From Campylobacter subantarcticus LMG 24377 (GTDB lineage: Bacteria > Campylobacterota > Campylobacteria > Campylobacterales > Campylobacteraceae): a stretch of DNA of 64,000 nt. This document shows positions 56,432 to 64,000 of the stretch, piece by piece (the stretch's first letter is position 1; the number at the start of each line of letters is the position of its first letter). Where the stretch lies: contig NZ_CP007773.1 in assembly GCF_000816305.1 (NCBI RefSeq), forward strand, positions 1,116,001-1,180,000, given 5' to 3'. The notes beneath the pieces are model-generated. The model saw nothing but the letters and a program-made list of their open reading frames with translations. It was not told where the DNA came from and ran no database searches. The position numbers were made by a program, and so were the translations under genes.

Positions 56432-56941
56432 TTATTTTGCAACACTAACTTTTGCTGATCTAATCACTCTATCATTCATCACATAACCTTTTTGTAAAAG
56501 CTGGACAATATGACCACTTTCATGATCAGCGCTTTCTACATGAAACATAGCTTCATGTAAATTTGGATCAAACTCACCATTTGCTTCTATAACTTTAACC
56601 ATATGTTTTTCTAGTTTTTTCAAAAGCAAATCCAAAGTGTTTTGCACCCCTTCTTTAATTTTTAAACTTAATTCATCATTAGCTTCTACATTAATAGCCG
56701 CTTCTAATGCATCAACTACATCAAGCAAATCTTTAGCAAAACTCTCATTTGCATAAATCGTTGCTGAAATTTTCTCTTTTTCCATTCTTTTTTTGATATT
56801 TTCAAATTCAGCATTTGCTCTTAAATAAGTATCTTTTAACTCATTATACTCTGTTTGAAGCTTTTCTAATTCACTGTTTTGGTTTTCTGAATTTTCCACT
56901 GCTTCTTCTGGCATGGTTTCATTTTGCTTTTCTTCGCTCAC
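56432..56941 (-). CDS. grpE: nucleotide-exchange factor GrpE
   Basis: The 169-aa protein has the long N-terminal coiled coil (about residues 25-80, [15 protein letters not shown]) and the C-terminal beta domain with [16 protein letters not shown] and [25 protein letters not shown]. GrpE drives ADP release from DnaK. I chose GTG at 56941 because GGAGGC stands 6 bases before it; a reading from 56998 would overlap the tail of hrcA in a different frame. It begins 20 bases after the hrcA remnant's stop. Confidence 0.93.
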   Translation of the reverse strand: MSEEKQNETMPEEAVENSENQNSELEKLQTEYNELKDTYLRANAEFENIKKRMEKEKISATIYANESFAKDLLDVVDALEAAINVEANDELSLKIKEGVQNTLDLLLKKLEKHMVKVIEANGEFDPNLHEAMFHVESADHESGHIVQLLQKGYVMNDRVIRSAKVSVAK

Positions 56942-56960
56942 GCAGCCTCCTTTATAACAT

Positions 56961-57689
56961 TTAACATTGTTTAAAATCAGAGTAAACACTTCTAGCAAAA
57001 ATCACATGAGATTCTTTTCCTAAAAATGTTCTCTTAAGCTTTAACCCCATAGAGCCTTCTTCAAACAAAGGATCAAATTGTAATTTTTCATTAAAATAAA
57101 ATCCAATTTGCGGAGATAAAAGCTTAGCAAATTTATCAAAATGATAAATTTGCTAAGCTTTGCTCTCGTTATACCTATAGTAAATCTCTGTATGTTTTAA
57201 CATAGCTATTTTTTCTAACAACTCCTTAAATTCCACTCTAAAAACTAAATTTTCAATGCCTTTTACATCAAGCCCGATAAGTCTTTGCAAAAAAATCAAA
57301 CTATCATAATCAAATTTCAATACTAGTTCATTTATCCAAAATCCAGCACGATGAATTTGTTATTTACCGTGATAAGTTCTTGTAAAATCAACTCATCGCC
57401 ACCATAAACTAAACTATATATTTCAAACTTATCAAGCAAAAACCCCAATAAAGCAAGATCATTAATCACAATCTCATCTTCACAAAGTTGCTCACACTAA
57501 TAAGCTTTCATAGCATTTGCAGTTGGTATACGACCGCTACTAATATGAAGCTGCGTAAAACACCTTCATCACTTAGTTTTTTAAAATAAACTCTTATAGT
57601 TGAGGCAGGTATACTTACGGATTATTGCCCTCTAAATAGGTTTCAATGATAGTTTTTAAAATTAAATCCTTTTTACTATAAGACTTCAT
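56961..57689 (-). pseudogene. hrcA: decayed heat-inducible repressor gene hrcA
   Basis: On the minus strand an ATG at 57689 starts MKSYSKKDLILKTIIETYLEGNNP and meets TAA at 57615-57617. About ten codons appear deleted there with a frameshift: the next readable piece is VSIPASTIRVYFKKLSDEGVL. A second frameshift (near 57555) leads to QLHISSGRIPTANAMKAY, then TAG at 57497-57499, EQLCEDEIVINDLALLGFLL, TAA at 57332-57334, INELVLKFDYDSLIFLQRLIG, TAG at 57153-57155 and a final HrcA-like end, [19 protein letters not shown], with the natural stop at 56961-56963. All parts are in the right order for HrcA, which binds the CIRCE operator upstream of groE and dnaK operons. Several separate lesions rule out a single sequencing error. 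The downstream grpE and dnaK are intact. Confidence 0.9.
57120..57160. repeat. perfect 19-bp inverted repeat inside the hrcA remnant
   Basis: AAGCTTAGCAAATTTATCA (57120-57138) and its exact inverse complement (57142-57160) flank AAA. The minus-strand TAG at 57153-57155 lies in one arm. A perfect 19-bp hairpin inside a coding sequence is unusual and could arise when DNA polymerase corrects an imperfect palindrome. Confidence 0.85.
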
Positions 57690-57707
57690 TATAAAACCTT
57701 ATTTCGA

Positions 57708-57738
57708 TTTTGTCACTCGATATTTTTAAGTGACAAAA
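57708..57738. promoter_or_regulatory. CIRCE-like operator in front of hrcA-grpE-dnaK
   Basis: TTGTCACTC (57710-57718), nine bases, AAGTGACAA (57728-57736) follow the 9-N9-9 layout of CIRCE (TTAGCACTC-N9-GAGTGCTAA), with 7 of 9 and 6 of 9 matches. The dyad extends to 10 bp (TTTTGTCACT/AGTGACAAAA). It overlaps the expected transcription start, as CIRCE does. Confidence 0.7.
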
Positions 57739-57740
57739 TA

Positions 57741-57769
57741 ATTATACAACTTTAGTATAACAATGTCAA
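57741..57769 (-). promoter_or_regulatory. consensus sigma70 promoter of the hrcA-grpE-dnaK operon
   Basis: On the minus strand TTGACA (57764-57769) and TATAAT (57741-57746) are separated by exactly 17 bases, a perfect consensus promoter. It lies directly before the CIRCE-like operator and about 50 bases before the hrcA ATG. Confidence 0.8.
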
Positions 57770-57884
57770 GTTATTTCTAAATAAAAATATTTAATATTAT
57801 TTAGTCAATATGACTAAACTTTTTTTAGCTATAAGTTTACAATTTTAAATTATTTATTTTCAGTTTTTTTAAAAGAAAAGATAA

Positions 57885-57890
57885 TATAAT
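57885..57890 (+). promoter_or_regulatory. -10 box of the small 43-aa gene
   Basis: TATAAT lies 34 bases before the ATG at 57925. No -35 is evident. It supports transcription of the small frame. Confidence 0.4.
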
Positions 57891-57924
57891 TTCGCCTAGC
57901 AATATTTTTAAAAGGTTTACAATA

Positions 57925-58056
57925 ATGAAAAATCTCACTTTAAGAGAAAAGCAAGATCTTGAAGCTTATGTATTTTCAAATATAGAAAGAAAAAAAATGG
58001 CTTTAAGTAGAATTTTTAAGCTTTATTGTTTAAGACTTTTTAGGTTAGTTTTTTAA
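57925..58056 (+). CDS. hypothetical small protein (43 aa)
   Basis: A 43-residue frame, MKNLTLREKQDLEAYVFSN followed by a basic, hydrophobic tail (IFKLYCLRLFRLVF). It has a TATAAT box 34 bases upstream and a weak AAGG 9-10 bases before the ATG. The tail could be a short amphipathic or membrane-seeking helix. It ends 12 bases inside the converging gene. No family is recognised; coding is plausible because of the promoter and the Glu/Lys/Arg pattern, but not proven. Confidence 0.5.
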   Translation: MKNLTLREKQDLEAYVFSNIERKKMALSRIFKLYCLRLFRLVF

Positions 58057-58674
58057 TTTATATTTTTTCATCTCATCTTTAGTATAAGAAAGATCCTTAA
58101 ATTCTGGAGATGAGATTAACTCCATACAGGTTTTATCTAAATTTTCCAATCCGCTTACTTGCATATTTGCTTGTAAATTTTCATCTAAATAAAGATCAAA
58201 AACTACGCATGCTTGATTATTGACTTTGTAAAAAATTTTCCCACCATTTTTCTTATCAAGTTGATATACTTGTAATTTATCGCTTTTGCTCATTTTTTTT
58301 ATATCATTTGCAAAAGATTGATGTAAAGTATAATAAATCATAAAATCACGCATAACATTTTTAATACTAGCTATTTCTCTTCTAAGTTTGGTAAGGTCTT
58401 TAGAATACAAGCTTAAAAATTGCGAATTTAAATAATCATTTATTTTTTCTTTATTTAGATTATTACACGCAAGATGAATTTGTACAACATAAGCTTTATG
58501 CTTTGTAAGCACAATATCTACACAAGCTTGCTTGTTTTGCTTATACTCTAAAAACCAAGCCTGACTTGAATTTAAGTTGAGTGTATTTTGTTTATTATAA
58601 GCAAAATCATTCAAATCTTCATAAATATTTGCACAAGCAAACACACCCATTAAAAGCAGGTATAAAATTTTCAT
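58045..58674 (-). CDS. hypothetical periplasmic protein
   Basis: The 209-aa protein has a signal peptide (MKILYLLLMGVFACANIYEDL; the Cys at residue 14 could also be a lipobox-like site, but the -1 context FA-C-A is poor). Four or more cysteines follow (ACVDIVL, LACNNLN, ACVVFDL, CMELISS), which suggests disulfides made by the Dsb system. It overlaps the next upstream gene by 4 bases. The family is unrecognised. Confidence 0.75.
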   Translation of the reverse strand: MKILYLLLMGVFACANIYEDLNDFAYNKQNTLNLNSSQAWFLEYKQNKQACVDIVLTKHKAYVVQIHLACNNLNKEKINDYLNSQFLSLYSKDLTKLRREIASIKNVMRDFMIYYTLHQSFANDIKKMSKSDKLQVYQLDKKNGGKIFYKVNNQACVVFDLYLDENLQANMQVSGLENLDKTCMELISSPEFKDLSYTKDEMKKYKLKN

Positions 58675-58904
58675 TGAAATAAATCTTTGTGATGATTTTT
58701 CAAATACTCCACTACTTCCAAAACTTCCTCAACTCCCTCTTTTTGAGTATTTTGACAAACCTCATCAATACAATCAATATACGCCTCTACAGCTTTTTCT
58801 AATTTATTTTTCTCAACCCCAGCAAGCAAGAGCATTGCCTCTAAAACGATACTTAATTCATATTGTAAGTTTTCTACTTCTTCTTTAAGATTGTTTGTTT
58901 TCAT
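58671..58904 (-). CDS. hypothetical acidic helical protein
   Basis: The 77-aa protein (MKTNNLKEEVENLQYELSIV...) is acidic and probably all-helical, with two Cys (YIDCIDEVCQ). It lies between the DHH phosphoesterase gene (20-base overlap) and the secreted protein gene (4-base overlap), which supports a real coupled gene. No family is recognised. Confidence 0.72.
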   Translation of the reverse strand: MKTNNLKEEVENLQYELSIVLEAMLLLAGVEKNKLEKAVEAYIDCIDEVCQNTQKEGVEEVLEVVEYLKNHHKDLFQ

Positions 58905-59943
58905 GATTGTTTTCCTTTAATTCTTTACTTTTGATCAAATCTACAAATTGTGCTTTGATGAAATCATAATTAGAGCTATCTTTATACGCAGCAAACAAAC
59001 CTCCACTAGCATTTTTATGCCCTCCTCCATTAACCAAGCTTTTAGCCATTAAGCTTACATCGATTTTATTATTTGCCCTAAAACTTAAGGTTTTTCTTGA
59101 GCTAAGATCTACAAAAAAATCAAATTCAGGATTTTGCATTAAAAAATCATTTCCAATCACTGAAGTATTGCCTATATTAGAAGTAAGCAAACCCTTGTAC
59201 CCTTTATAAAATATGCTAAATTTTTCTTTTTCAGCACTTAATTTTTCTACAACAAAATGAGAAATTAAATTACTTAAAGTGTCATTTTTTTCTTTTTTGA
59301 AGAATGATTTTTTTAAACTATGCAAATCATCATCTAAACGAATATGCGCATTAATTTCTTGAATATATTTTCTTGAAGCATCAAAAAGATGGAAAAGGTA
59401 TTTTATATTCTCTTGTGCAAACATCACTCTATTTATCTCTTTTGCTCCAGAAACCATGCCAAGTAAAACTTTTCCCAATTCAAAACCATCATCTTCACTT
59501 AGCCAAATATCCACTGCATTTACCACATCTACAAACTGAGATAATGACTTATTTTCACCATAACATCTACTAAAAAAATCATAAACAATTTTTGTTGCAC
59601 ATCTTTTATCATCTAGAAAATACCAAGGATACTTTTGCATACACTCTAAGCCACTTTGATGATGATCTAAGAGCATAAGTTTGATTTTTTTGCCTTCTAT
59701 GGTCTTTTGAAAATCTTCACATTGACTTAAGGTTAAATTTAAATCAGTGATTAAAATCACAAATTCTTCTTTAGGATTTTCTTTTAAATCCTCTTCGATA
59801 TTTTTAAAAATAACACTAAAATTTTCATTAATCTCTTTACCATAATTAGAATTATAAAAACAACAATTCTTAAAATAAAAATCTAGCACATACTGACAAG
59901 CATAACCATCTAAATCAGTATGCGAAAGATGATAAATTTTCAT
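58885..59943 (-). CDS. DHH family phosphoesterase
   Basis: The 352-aa protein has the DHH motifs LSHTDLDGYACQYVL at the start, ILITDLNL near residue 65, LLDHHQSG near 90 (the family-naming DHH) and the C-terminal DHHA1 element NGGGHKNASGG near 310. Such proteins split phosphodiesters or pyrophosphates (nanoRNase, cyclic dinucleotides, PPi); this one's long middle region makes the exact class uncertain. It follows flhA with a 9-base gap and probably shares its transcript. Confidence 0.88.
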   Translation of the reverse strand: MKIYHLSHTDLDGYACQYVLDFYFKNCCFYNSNYGKEINENFSVIFKNIEEDLKENPKEEFVILITDLNLTLSQCEDFQKTIEGKKIKLMLLDHHQSGLECMQKYPWYFLDDKRCATKIVYDFFSRCYGENKSLSQFVDVVNAVDIWLSEDDGFELGKVLLGMVSGAKEINRVMFAQENIKYLFHLFDASRKYIQEINAHIRLDDDLHSLKKSFFKKEKNDTLSNLISHFVVEKLSAEKEKFSIFYKGYKGLLTSNIGNTSVIGNDFLMQNPEFDFFVDLSSRKTLSFRANNKIDVSLMAKSLVNGGGHKNASGGLFAAYKDSSNYDFIKAQFVDLIKSKELKENNHENKQS

Positions 59944-59952
59944 ATTTTTCCT

Positions 59953-62112
59953 TTATAGATTATCAACTTTGATAATGCCTTCTGTTTCAAATTTAGTATT
60001 TTCTGCAATTTCTGCAAAACTTAAAACAGTAATATTAATACCAAAATTCGAACAAATATCGGCGATAAATTTTCTAAGCTGTGGTTCAACACAAAGCAAG
60101 AAAGGCTTGATTCTTGTATTTGCTACACTTGCAAGCTCTGCTTTTAAAGCTTCAACCAAAGCCCCAGTTTGTGCTACATTGATCATCAAATGATATGTCC
60201 CATCTTTAAACTGCACATGTTCCATTAGCTTCGCAGCAGCAGCAGCATCAAAGATATAAAAACTAATTTGACCTTTTTCATCTACATATAAATTAGTAAT
60301 CGCTCTTGCCAAAGAAGCTCTTACATGCTCTATGATCATATCCAAACTCTTACTAACTTCTGCTATATCACTAATTGATTCTAAAATCGTAAGCATATCT
60401 TTTATTGGGATATGCTCTTTAAGCAAGGCTTTTAATACCTTTTGAATTAAACCAATACTTGCCACTCTTAAACAATCATCTACTACAATAGGATAGTCAT
60501 TTTTAATCTTATCTAGTAAATTTTGCACCTCTTGTTTAGTTAAAAGCTCTGAAGCATTTGCTTTTATAAGCTCGCTCATATGAGTTGAAATCACACTTGC
60601 TGGATCAATCACAATATAACCATTCAATGTTGCCTCATCTTTTAAAGATGAATCAATCCACAAAGCATCTGAATTAAAAGCTGGTTCTTTAGTAGCTATA
60701 CCCTCAATAGGTTCAGTAATAAAACCACTATCCATAGCCAAGTATTTATCAGGATAAATTTCTGCACTAGCTATCCCTACACCCTTAAGTTTAAAAGTAT
60801 ATTCATTAGGTTTTAACTGTAAATTATCCCTAATTCTAATTTTAGGCATTAAAAATCCTAAACTTTGGGCTATATTACGTCTTGTAGATCTAATACGTTC
60901 TGTCAACTCACTTTCTGCTAGCTTAATTAGCCCATAGCCCAATTCTAACTCTAAAATTTCTAATTTTAAAATATCTGTAATTTTATTTTCTTCTTCTCTT
61001 AAAATCTCCTCTTCGCTACGTTTTTGAGGTTTAGCCTGCTCTTGCTCGTTATCTTCTTGAGATTTTTTACTCGAGACGGTATTGATTTGAATTTTACCTT
61101 CTTGTACTTGTTTTATCATATAGCCAAGCCCCAAAAACATCAAAGCCATAAACCCTAAAGAAAAATGTGGCAAGCCAGGCACCAAAGCAAAAATAAACAA
61201 AATAAATCCCACAATAAGCAAGGTCTTATACTCACCTAAAAGCTGATTAATAGAACCCTCGGCGAAATTATCCTCATCTTTGCTAGCACGCGTAATAATA
61301 ATAGCAGTCGCAGTCGATGTGATCAATCCAGGAATTTGTGAAACAAGTCCATCACCTATCGTTAAAATCGTATAAGTAGAAGCGCATTCGCTAAGTTCCA
61401 TATCATGCTGAAAATATCCTATCATAAACCCACCAATTAAATTTACAATAGTTATAATAATCCCCGCAACAGCGTCTCCTTTAATAAATTTAGAAGAACC
61501 ATCCATTGCTCCATAGAAATTTGCCTCAGCTATAATTTCTTGACGTCTTTGGCGTGCAGTTTTTTCATCAATTAAGCCTGCATTTAAATCCGCATCAATC
61601 GCCATTTGCTTACCAGGCATTGCATCGAGAGTAAATCTTGCTTGCACTTCAGAAACCCTTGTACTACCTTTGGTTACAACCATAAAGTTAATCAAAACCA
61701 AAATACAAAAAATAACCATACCTATAACATAATTTCCACCAACAACAAACTCCCCAAAACTCGCCACTATATCACTTACAGCCGCTGGACCTTGATGACC
61801 CTCACTTAAAATCATACGCGTTGTGGCGATGTTAAGTGAAAGTCTAAAAAGCGTGATGATCAAAATCAACGTTGGAAAAGTTGTTAAATCTGTAGGTTTA
61901 GGTATATACAAAGAAATTAAAATAATCAAAACCGAAATGGCTATACTCAAAGCAAGAAAAAAATCCAAAACTATACTTGGTAAAGGTACAATGATAATTG
62001 CTAAAATAGCAATTATCACAGCTACTATAGTTAAGCTTTTTGCCTTTAATACCGGTGCAACAAGCGGAGCAACCCAAGGCAATACCAAGCTAAAAATATC
62101 TCTTTTAGCCAT
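59953..62112 (-). CDS. flhA: flagellar type III export protein FlhA
   Basis: The 719-aa protein (FHIPEP family) forms the export gate of the flagellar secretion system and, in Campylobacter, is needed for expression of sigma54-dependent flagellar genes. The N-terminal half has eight membrane segments and the signature TRVSEVQARFTLDAMPGKQMAIDADLNAG near residue 155 (between TM4 and TM5). The cytoplasmic C-terminal domain runs from about 360 on and includes ILRIRDNLQLKPNEY-type sequence. The length is normal. Its start overlaps the Rrf2 gene by 8 bases. Confidence 0.97.
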   Translation of the reverse strand: MAKRDIFSLVLPWVAPLVAPVLKAKSLTIVAVIIAILAIIIVPLPSIVLDFFLALSIAISVLIILISLYIPKPTDLTTFPTLILIITLFRLSLNIATTRMILSEGHQGPAAVSDIVASFGEFVVGGNYVIGMVIFCILVLINFMVVTKGSTRVSEVQARFTLDAMPGKQMAIDADLNAGLIDEKTARQRRQEIIAEANFYGAMDGSSKFIKGDAVAGIIITIVNLIGGFMIGYFQHDMELSECASTYTILTIGDGLVSQIPGLITSTATAIIITRASKDEDNFAEGSINQLLGEYKTLLIVGFILFIFALVPGLPHFSLGFMALMFLGLGYMIKQVQEGKIQINTVSSKKSQEDNEQEQAKPQKRSEEEILREEENKITDILKLEILELELGYGLIKLAESELTERIRSTRRNIAQSLGFLMPKIRIRDNLQLKPNEYTFKLKGVGIASAEIYPDKYLAMDSGFITEPIEGIATKEPAFNSDALWIDSSLKDEATLNGYIVIDPASVISTHMSELIKANASELLTKQEVQNLLDKIKNDYPIVVDDCLRVASIGLIQKVLKALLKEHIPIKDMLTILESISDIAEVSKSLDMIIEHVRASLARAITNLYVDEKGQISFYIFDAAAAAKLMEHVQFKDGTYHLMINVAQTGALVEALKAELASVANTRIKPFLLCVEPQLRKFIADICSNFGINITVLSFAEIAENTKFETEGIIKVDNL

Positions 62113-62509
62113 TATTTTGAATAATATCCTCTAAAGTAATAGAAATCAAAAAATCATCAATTTTATTTTGTAGCTTCACAAGCACGGGCATAATTTTGCA
62201 ATTTTCTTCTTTTTGTGAAGGACAAACTCCATTACTGCATTCAAAAACATTGATGGATTTTTTTTCCACACTATTTATGATTTCTTTTAAAGTATATTCG
62301 CTTGGATTTTTAACAAGCATAAACCCACCTTTAGCCCCTTTGTAGGATTTTAAAAGCGAATCTTTAGCAAGCGCTTGCAAGATTTTAGCCAAAAAACTTT
62401 TTGGTATATCTAAAACATTTGACATTGTATCCACATCTTGTGGTTCTTGAGAATTGGCTATATGTATTAAAGACAACAAAGCGTATTCGCTAGCTTTTGT
62501 AAATAACAC
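62105..62509 (-). CDS. Rrf2 family transcriptional regulator
   Basis: The 134-aa protein has a winged-helix N-domain (ASEYALLSLIHIA, then IPKSFLAKILQALAK, then SYKGAKGGFML) and three cysteines at residues 91, 96 and 104 (ECSNGVCPSQKEENC). These are placed like the Fe-S ligands of IscR and NsrR, though the last gap (seven residues) is longer. It may sense iron-sulfur status, oxygen or NO. It lies upstream of flhA with an 8-base overlap, an arrangement known in Campylobacter, so it may also influence flagellar genes. It is divergent from rpsO. Confidence 0.88.
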   Translation of the reverse strand: MLFTKASEYALLSLIHIANSQEPQDVDTMSNVLDIPKSFLAKILQALAKDSLLKSYKGAKGGFMLVKNPSEYTLKEIINSVEKKSINVFECSNGVCPSQKEENCKIMPVLVKLQNKIDDFLISITLEDIIQNNG

Positions 62510-62642
62510 TTTTTTCCTTTCTAAAATATATAAAGTATAATTATTACGATTATGATAAAATTTTTATTATATCAAAAATAAGTCTTCTTCGATATTAAAT
62601 TTCTTATATTTTAAAATTCAGCATTTTTTTTGTTTTTTTCGT

Positions 62643-62648
62643 TATAAT
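62643..62648 (+). promoter_or_regulatory. -10 box of rpsO
   Basis: A perfect TATAAT lies 39 bases before the rpsO ATG. It is preceded by a T-run at about 62627-62639, the usual Campylobacter replacement for a -35. AGGAGG (62676-62681) is the ribosome site. Confidence 0.6.
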
Positions 62649-62687
62649 TACATCTTTTAATTTTAAATACCGCTCAGGAGGTCTATT

Positions 62688-62960
62688 ATGGCTTTAGATT
62701 CGGCTAAAAAAGCAGAAATTGTTGCAAAATTTGCTAGAAAAGAAGGAGATACAGGTTCTCCAGAAGTTCAAATCGCTCTTTTAAGTGCGAGAATTTCAGA
62801 TTTAACAGAACATTTAAAAATCTATAAAAAAGATTTTTCTTCTCGTTTAGGACTTTTAAAGCTTGTTGGTCAAAGAAAAAGACTTTTATCTTATCTAAAA
62901 AGAAAAGATTATCAAGCTTACACTAAATTAATTAGCGAATTAAACTTAAGAGATAAATAA
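62688..62960 (+). CDS. rpsO: 30S ribosomal protein S15
   Basis: The 90-aa protein matches S15: [35 protein letters not shown] at the start and [23 protein letters not shown] in the middle. It binds 16S rRNA early in assembly of the small subunit. AGGAGG precedes the ATG and the stop lies in a perfect hairpin. Confidence 0.98.
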   Translation: MALDSAKKAEIVAKFARKEGDTGSPEVQIALLSARISDLTEHLKIYKKDFSSRLGLLKLVGQRKRLLSYLKRKDYQAYTKLISELNLRDK

Positions 62961-62978
62961 GCCTAGTGCTTATTTATC
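62952..62978 (+). terminator. hairpin at the rpsO 3' end
   Basis: GATAAATAAGC (62952-62962) pairs perfectly with GCTTATTTATC (62968-62978) over a 5-base loop and contains the stop codon. The T-run that should follow is missing, so termination may depend on other signals. Confidence 0.65.
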
Positions 62979-63146
62979 CTGCAAAACACCTTCCATTATT
63001 TTTACTTTTTTCTTAATTTAAGTTTTCTTTTTTTTGGTATTTTATTCACAAGAGTTTCACAGTGTGAATTTAAGCTCAAACTACCTAAAAATAGCACTTT
63101 AAGTTTTAAATTAAAAAATATTTTTCACATTTAAATTTATTGATTT

Positions 63147-64000
63147 TTAATGTTTTTTCACTTTTGCGATAAAAAAGCCATCAGCATAATCATCAGGTAA
63201 AACCCTTTTAGCAAAAGATAAATCAAATTCTTCGCTTTTTGCTTGGATAAATTGCACATTTGGCAATTCAAAATCAAGCAATTCAAGATGAAAATTAGAA
63301 TTTCTCAAGGCATTCTCCAAAACAGCCTCATTTTCTTCTCTTAAAAAAGTGCAAGTGCTATAAACAAGTTCTCCGCCATGTTTTAAAGCTAACAATGCTG
63401 AATGCAGTAATTTTTTTTGTAAATTTGCAATTTGCTTGATTTCTTTAGTATTTTTTTGGATGCCAAAACCCATCTTTGCAAAAGTAGAACAAGGCGCATC
63501 AAGTAAAATTTTATCAAATTTAAGCGGACATGCCTTTCCTATCGTGCGTCCATCTTTTAAAAAACACTTTGCCATCTTCACTTGGTAAGTTTCTAAGGTA
63601 TTTTTCAAAGTAAAAAAACGAGTCTTAGATAATTCACAACTTGCTAAATATCCTTGGTTTTGCATAAAATTAGCCAAATTCAAACTCTTTCCACCAGGAG
63701 CAGCACACATATCTAAAACACTTTCTCCTGCTTTTACACCTAAGGTTTTTGCACATAAATATGAAGCATAATTTTGTATATAAAACTTTCCCTCGCTAAA
63801 TGCACTCATCGCACTTAATTTGCTTTTAAAATGAAATGGAATTTTATAGCAATATGTATCAATTTTTTTAAATTCTATCGTTTCATTTTTTAAAATGCTT
63901 TCGAGCTCATCATTTCCAATAAGTAAAGAATTTCTAAAAATATTCACATTTTTTTCTTGATCAAAGCTTTGAAGAATTTGCTCTTTTTGTGACTGTGTAT
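63147..64000 (-). CDS. RsmB/NSUN-family RNA (cytosine-C5) methyltransferase, 5' end outside the window
   Basis: The protein shows the SAM site LDMCAAPGGKSLNLAN, the catalytic motif IV ILLDAPCSTFAKMG and motif VI VYSTCTFLREENE with its second Cys. These are typical of NOL1/NOP2/Sun m5C methyltransferases that modify 16S rRNA or tRNA. GTG at 63947 is the first possible start, giving 266 residues. However, the frame is open upstream to the window edge with coding-like sequence (TQSQKEQILQSFDQEKN) and GTG lacks a clear ribosome site, so I think the true start is beyond 64000. The methyltransferase core is complete here. Confidence 0.88.
   Translation of the reverse strand, partial: TQSQKEQILQSFDQEKNVNIFRNSLLIGNDELESILKNETIEFKKIDTYCYKIPFHFKSKLSAMSAFSEGKFYIQNYASYLCAKTLGVKAGESVLDMCAAPGGKSLNLANFMQNQGYLASCELSKTRFFTLKNTLETYQVKMAKCFLKDGRTIGKACPLKFDKILLDAPCSTFAKMGFGIQKNTKEIKQIANLQKKLLHSALLALKHGGELVYSTCTFLREENEAVLENALRNSNFHLELLDFELPNVQFIQAKSEEFDLSFAKRVLPDDYADGFFIAKVKKH

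Noticed and set aside
58020-58056. Possibility that the converging overlap disproves the 43-aa gene
   Set aside because: Overlaps of a few bases between converging genes are common in this window (14884, 24081, 48709), so the 12-base overlap is not evidence against it.
63056-63068. Palindrome TTCACA-G-TGTGAA downstream of rpsO
   Set aside because: It is short, lacks a T-run and lies in a non-coding AT-rich stretch; too weak to call a terminator or operator.

Overview
The window is a stretch of AT-rich, densely coded chromosome from a Campylobacter, most likely a member of the C. lari group. The evidence is the gene content and order: nadE-lpxK-thrC-kdsB, nth / peb4-fba / a MotA-MotB-like pair, macA-macB plus an outer-membrane efflux gene, methyltransferase-YkgJ-TPR-TrpC-like-HIT-mnmH, hrcA-grpE-dnaK, and flhA / Rrf2 regulator / rpsO all match arrangements known from Campylobacter. 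Further support comes from TATAAT-type -10 boxes without a strong -35, AAGGA ribosome sites and many 1-26 bp gene overlaps. The species assignment is inference. I see no rRNA or tRNA gene, CRISPR array or intact insertion sequence.

Layout. 1-2060 is a small accessory patch: an S24/CI-type repressor with palindromes in front of it, a lipoprotein gene broken at codon 3, and a short remnant of a larger gene. 2067-10290 holds dnaE, a UGA-containing SelW-like selenoprotein gene that ordinary ORF calling misses, and a minus-strand block that includes agmatine deiminase and N-carbamoylputrescine amidase (putrescine synthesis), a cation-efflux protein and a metallo-hydrolase. 10354-14887 is the plus-strand run nadE-lpxK-thrC-kdsB plus a solute-binding protein. 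14884-20952 carries an amino-acid permease, PPK2, DsbD, an NDH-2-like flavoprotein and a sodium symporter. 21040-24084 is an AT-rich operon that encodes a small protein with all four H-cluster cysteine ligands of [FeFe]-hydrogenase followed by a complete NitT/TauT-type ABC importer; I regard it as the most unusual system in the window. 24081-29154 contains a PLP desulfhydrase/deaminase-like gene, a MotB/MotA-like ion-channel pair, fba and peb4. 29234-43212 contains nth, gltS, the MacAB-type efflux operon, a nitroreductase, a three-domain MFS/acyltransferase/acyl-ACP synthetase and an MFS-CocE hydrolase pair. 43461-48714 is a plus-strand run from a YpdA-like flavoprotein to mnmH. 48709-56941 contains a phosphate transporter, pdxA-pdxJ, a frameshifted Ppx/GppA gene, a GatB/YqeY protein, a nuclease and the heat-shock genes grpE and dnaK. 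56961-64000 holds a decayed hrcA, small hypothetical genes, a DHH phosphoesterase, flhA, an Rrf2 regulator, rpsO and an rRNA-methyltransferase-like gene that runs off the right edge.

How the genes fit together. Heat shock: the hrcA repressor gene is broken by several stops, but its promoter (TTGACA-17-TATAAT) and a CIRCE-like operator are intact, so grpE and dnaK may be transcribed without HrcA control. Selenium: the SelW-like gene and mnmH (tRNA 2-selenouridine synthase) both need selenophosphate. Decay: hrcA, Ppx/GppA, the accessory lipoprotein and a TrpC-like gene without catalytic residues show ongoing gene loss. Envelope and redox: LpxK, KdsB, DsbD, PEB4, MacAB and the LplT/Aas-like fusion serve the cell envelope; Nth, the nitroreductase and the flavoproteins serve repair and redox.
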